Of a DNA stretch of 64,000 bases, positions 61,720-64,000 are shown one piece after another. Source of the stretch: DASQFU01 sp035632955 (GTDB lineage: Bacteria; Eisenbacteria; RBG-16-71-46); contig DASQFU010000048.1 in assembly GCA_035632955.1 (NCBI GenBank), forward strand, positions 1 to 64,000, in the 5' to 3' direction. The position numbers and the translations under genes are program-made. Position 1 is the stretch's first letter. Each line of letters begins with the position of its first letter. Below the pieces are notes generated by a model, which worked only from the letters and a program-made list of their open reading frames with translations, searched no databases and was not told the origin of the DNA.

Positions 61720-62178
61720 TCAGCTCGCGCGCGCCAGATCAGCCAGCGGCCGGTGGATGTTCCCCAGTCGCGCACGAACCCGCGCGAGCCGAGCCGGGCT
61801 CACCGTCTCGACCGCATAGCGCTCGTCCCAGACCAGATTCCCTCCCAGCCAGACGCGCAACTCGGGATAGCGCTCGAGCAACGCGACGCCACTGCGACCC
61901 TTCATCTCGCGCACGGCGCTCGCGACGCTGTGCGCGGGCCGCAACCCGAACAGCACATGAAGGTGATCCTGAGCGATCGCCAGCTCGACCAGCTCGATTT
62001 CCCGTTCCTCGCACAGAGCGGGGATCAGCTCCTGGAGCGCTTGCACGTGGCGGTGCCTGAGTACCGGCTTTCTTCCGCGCGTGGCCCACGACACCAGGTA
62101 ATGGAGCCGACTGCGATAGACGGGCTCCCATCGCACACGCACGGCAGCATTCAGTTCGGGAGCCAGTCCGAGTTTCAC
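61720..62178 (-). CDS. IS200/RAYT-like Y1 transposase homologue, catalytic Tyr apparently missing
   Basis: A 152-residue protein of the TnpA/REP-associated fold. SRLHYLVSWATRGRKPVL and the HUH metal motif DHLHVLF are intact, then EMKGRSGVALLERYPELR and WDERYAVETVSPARL. In active IS200 enzymes the last helix reads like VxxYIxxQ; here the equivalent is RVRARLGN, so Arg stands where the nucleophilic Tyr is expected. The GTG at 62178 has GGAGGG five bases upstream. No IS ends or partner tnpB are seen. A LexA box sits 21 bases before the start, so SOS control is likely. It may be a domesticated DNA-binding protein. Confidence 0.8.
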   Translation of the reverse strand: MKLGLAPELNAAVRVRWEPVYRSRLHYLVSWATRGRKPVLRHRHVQALQELIPALCEEREIELVELAIAQDHLHVLFGLRPAHSVASAVREMKGRSGVALLERYPELRVWLGGNLVWDERYAVETVSPARLARVRARLGNIHRPLADLARAS

Positions 62179-62198
62179 GATACCCTCCGGTTCTCTAC

Positions 62199-62214
62199 GT
62201 GCACATACGTGCAC
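62199..62214 (-). promoter_or_regulatory. LexA box upstream of the TnpA-like gene
   Basis: GTGCACATACGTGCAC, the same TGCAC-N4-GTGCA layout as the box before lexA. It is located between the lexA terminator and the GTG of the TnpA-like gene, so it should repress that gene. Confidence 0.8.
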
Positions 62215-62226
62215 TTGATGGGACCG

Positions 62227-62251
62227 AAAAAGCGGGAGCCACGGCTCCCGC
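62227..62251 (-). terminator. intrinsic terminator of lexA
   Basis: Perfect 8-bp stem GCGGGAGC / GCTCCCGC with a 4-base loop, followed on the minus strand by five T. It separates lexA from the TnpA-like gene. Confidence 0.88.
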
Positions 62252-62273
62252 AGATCTCGGCCAATCCGTGTGG

Positions 62274-62876
62274 TCAACGCCCCACGGTTCGGATCACTCC
62301 TCTGACGACACCCAAAATGCTGAACTCGGAATCTTCGCCGACCAGAATCGGTTGGTACTTCGAATTGGCGGCCACCAGCTCGATGCCATCACCTCGCGGC
62401 TGGTAATACTTCACGGTCGCTTCATCCCCGAGCAGTCCGACGACGATCTCGCCGGCATTCGCCCGATTCTGATGACGCACGATGACGTAGTCACCTTCGA
62501 GGATACCCGCCTCGATCATGCTGTCGCCTCGGATCTTGAGCGCGAACAACCCTTCGGGATTCCCGAACAGTTGGCCGGCTTCGAGGTTTCCGTCGTAGCT
62601 CTCTTCGGCGAGGATGGGCTGTCCTGCGGCGACCCGGCCGAGAATCGGGATCCCGGCGCGTTCCGGATACAAGGACACCGCGATCATGCCGCGGGAGAGC
62701 TTGCCGGTGCGCTTGAGGTGTCCGCTCTTCTCGAGCAGGTTGAGGTAGTAGCGAACCCCGTTCGTGGAAGAAATCTCGAACGCTTCACCGATCTCGCGGA
62801 TCGTTGGGGGAAAGCCGTGGTCGCGCGTGAAGCGTCGAATGAAGTCGAGAATCGCACGCGCTCGATCGTTCAACAT
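62274..62876 (-). CDS. lexA: SOS repressor LexA
   Basis: A 200-residue repressor-protease. The N-terminal winged helix (LNDRARAILDFIRRFTRDHGFPPTIREIGEAFEISSTNGVRYYLNLLEKSGHL) is followed by the self-cleavage site Ala84-Gly85 in GRVAAGQP. The Ser119 (IRGDSM) and Lys156 (DEATVKYY) catalytic dyad is present. The recognition helix differs from E. coli LexA, in line with a different operator. GGAG lies about nine bases before the ATG. Its own operator is at 62919-62934, and a terminator follows the gene. Confidence 0.96.
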   Translation of the reverse strand: MLNDRARAILDFIRRFTRDHGFPPTIREIGEAFEISSTNGVRYYLNLLEKSGHLKRTGKLSRGMIAVSLYPERAGIPILGRVAAGQPILAEESYDGNLEAGQLFGNPEGLFALKIRGDSMIEAGILEGDYVIVRHQNRANAGEIVVGLLGDEATVKYYQPRGDGIELVAANSKYQPILVGEDSEFSILGVVRGVIRTVGR

Positions 62877-62918
62877 GGCTCGCGCTCCTTCGTGGGACCC
62901 GGCACGCGGCGAACCGTA

Positions 62919-62934
62919 GTGCACACGCGTGCAC
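62919..62934 (-). promoter_or_regulatory. LexA box of lexA
   Basis: GTGCACACGCGTGCAC, 43 bases before the lexA start. A -35-like TTGACT (minus strand, 62942-62937) lies just upstream, so the box falls in the promoter spacer. The pattern equals the TGCNC-N4-GTGCA operator reported for Fibrobacter. Confidence 0.85.
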
Positions 62935-63387
62935 CGAGTCAAGTAATGATGTGGGGGCCGGAGCACTTCGGCCACAACAAGGATAGCCCGAGCGCTTGCT
63001 CGCCGCGAGAAAACTTCTACGCCGCTCGCCGCAAGTCAGGCGGTACGTCGCCGCTCTGGTGACAGGAGTCGCAACGCCGTGGACATGCGCCGGCGTGGCT
63101 GCGTGCTTTCGATCGAGCGCGGAGAAACGCCATTGTCGTCGATGTCGCACCGGTTTGAGGCGCGCGCGCGGCACATTCGACGCACATGGCCCGCCGGTTG
63201 CCCTACTGAGGCAACGAGGTCGAAAGACCTCGAACCACGACAGGCAAGGGGCGGCGGCCGGGTTAGCGGAGGTTGATCGCAATCGGGGGCCGATTGGCCG
63301 AAGCGAGCTCACCACCGCTGCCTTGTCGGTCGGGGATTCCGTTGTGAGGGTCGAGCCCTGGAAAACGCCGCCGCACGTCTCGTCGAT
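62935..63387. other. gene-free region with two adjacent hairpins
   Basis: About 450 bases without a supported gene. At 63197-63232 two stems follow each other: GTTGCC-ctactga-GGCAAC and then CGAGGTC-GAAA-GACCTCG, the latter a perfect stem with a GNRA tetraloop. They could terminate or attenuate the TonB-receptor transcript coming from the right. The left end carries the lexA promoter. Confidence 0.45.
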
Positions 63388-64000
63388 TTACCAGAGGCGA
63401 GCCTGGACTCGAATCGTGCGACCGGCCTGCGGCAATCCAGCCTGATCGAAGACCGGTTGGTCCGCAAGATTCGCGAGCGCGAGCAACGCCTCGACGCGAT
63501 GCCATGGGCCGGCGGCGCCGAGGTCGAATGCGCGCGAAAAGCTCACGTCGAAACGCATGGCCGGTGACAGAGTGGAGAACCCTCCGGTGTCGATGTCGAT
63601 GAAACGCTGCTCGACCGCACCGTGCACCTCGACGCCGATGCGCGCCCGTCCCGGAAGCGGCGCCTCCGCCCACACGCGTCCGTAGAACGCGGGCTCATAT
63701 TCCAGCTCGGTCGCATTGCCCGCGGCGTCGCGCCCGCGCACCCGCTGCCACGTTCCGTCGCCGCCGATCGCGAGCGCACCCAACGCGACGTCTCCGACGA
63801 ACTCGGCGCCCTGGGCGGTGGTGCGCCCCAGGTTGACGCGCTGGAATCGGTTCCCCGAAGGAGTGGACACCGAGACACGCGTGATCGCGTCGTCCAGTGA
63901 CTGGTGAAACCCGAGAAGCTGCATCTCGCCCCGGCGATGCCGCCACGTGCTCCCGAGCTCGTTGGCCCATTGGGACTCGGCGCGCAGGTCGGGATTCTCG
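63388..64000 (-). CDS. C-terminal part of a TonB-dependent outer-membrane receptor
   Basis: 203 residues are inside the window; the gene continues beyond the right edge. NPDLRAESQWANELGSTWRHRRGEMQLLGFHQ is the classical NP-L-x-E-S/T-x-x-x-E-x-G segment of TonB-dependent receptors. Barrel strands follow (FYGRVWAEAPLPG, RIGVEVHGAVEQRFIDID, MRFDVSFSRAFD), then VEALLALANLADQPVFDQAGLPQAGRTIRVQARLW with a C-terminal aromatic residue. It transports a siderophore, vitamin or sugar; the ligand cannot be told. Confidence 0.88.
   Translation of the reverse strand, partial: ENPDLRAESQWANELGSTWRHRRGEMQLLGFHQSLDDAITRVSVSTPSGNRFQRVNLGRTTAQGAEFVGDVALGALAIGGDGTWQRVRGRDAAGNATELEYEPAFYGRVWAEAPLPGRARIGVEVHGAVEQRFIDIDTGGFSTLSPAMRFDVSFSRAFDLGAAGPWHRVEALLALANLADQPVFDQAGLPQAGRTIRVQARLW

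Overview
The window is high-GC bacterial DNA with tightly packed genes, many joined by 4-base start/stop overlaps (ATGA, GTGA, TTGA), and frequent GTG or TTG starts. Several features point to the Fibrobacterota-Chlorobiota-Bacteroidota side of the tree, perhaps a Candidatus Eisenbacteria-like lineage. These are secreted proteins with a FlgD/type IX-like C-terminal domain, outer-membrane barrels and a TonB-dependent receptor, a bactofilin, and LexA operators of the form TGCAC-N4-GTGCA, which resembles the box described for Fibrobacter. The phylum is an inference; no rRNA or tRNA gene is visible to fix it.

Left part (1-31 kb): a trehalose-6-phosphate synthase faces a CPA2 antiporter. They are followed by small secreted proteins, a two-domain VOC protein, a PurM/HypE-like protein and a DUF3142 operon. 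At 11.6-16.3 kb lies a likely polyphosphate/nucleotide module: Ppx/GppA converging on an operon of SixA, two thymidylate-kinase-like paralogues (one with Lys replaced by Arg in its P-loop) and a CHAD protein. Next come a secreted nuclease, an M14 peptidase, a large secreted protein with a sorting domain, a CPBP protease, membrane proteins, a GT51 glycosyltransferase with a long N-terminal extension, an SDR protein, the queE-queC-queD operon for 7-deazaguanine synthesis, and a zinc-ribbon microprotein coupled to a secreted protein.

Middle (31-47 kb): a probable stand-alone ncRNA has its own promoter and intrinsic terminator. Two secreted paralogues end in an almost identical C-terminal motif, which recurs in a third secreted protein at 55 kb. 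An ABC exporter is followed by a structured leader with two overlapping micro-ORFs, then by a lower-GC islet with one orphan gene. Regulators follow: a sigma-54 activator, a GAF histidine kinase, an ECF sigma/FecR pair, and an HD-GYP/HEAT-repeat pair.

Right part (47-60 kb): the classical origin-proximal block rpmH-rnpA-yidD-yidC-jag-mnmE-mnmG-rsmG-parA-parB-bactofilin, with two parS-like sites. A secreted-protein gene on the opposite strand interrupts it between mnmG and rsmG. dnaA and clear DnaA boxes are not seen. The window ends with a retropepsin/PDZ protein, an EamA transporter, an IS200-like TnpA homologue that seems to lack its catalytic tyrosine and carries a LexA box, lexA itself with its own box, and the 3' part of a TonB-dependent receptor gene.

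The most interesting items are the shared C-terminal tag of the three secreted proteins, the LexA-controlled TnpA-like gene, the ncRNA at 31.4 kb, the structured leader with micro-ORFs at 36 kb, and the Ppx-CHAD-TMPK-SixA cluster.
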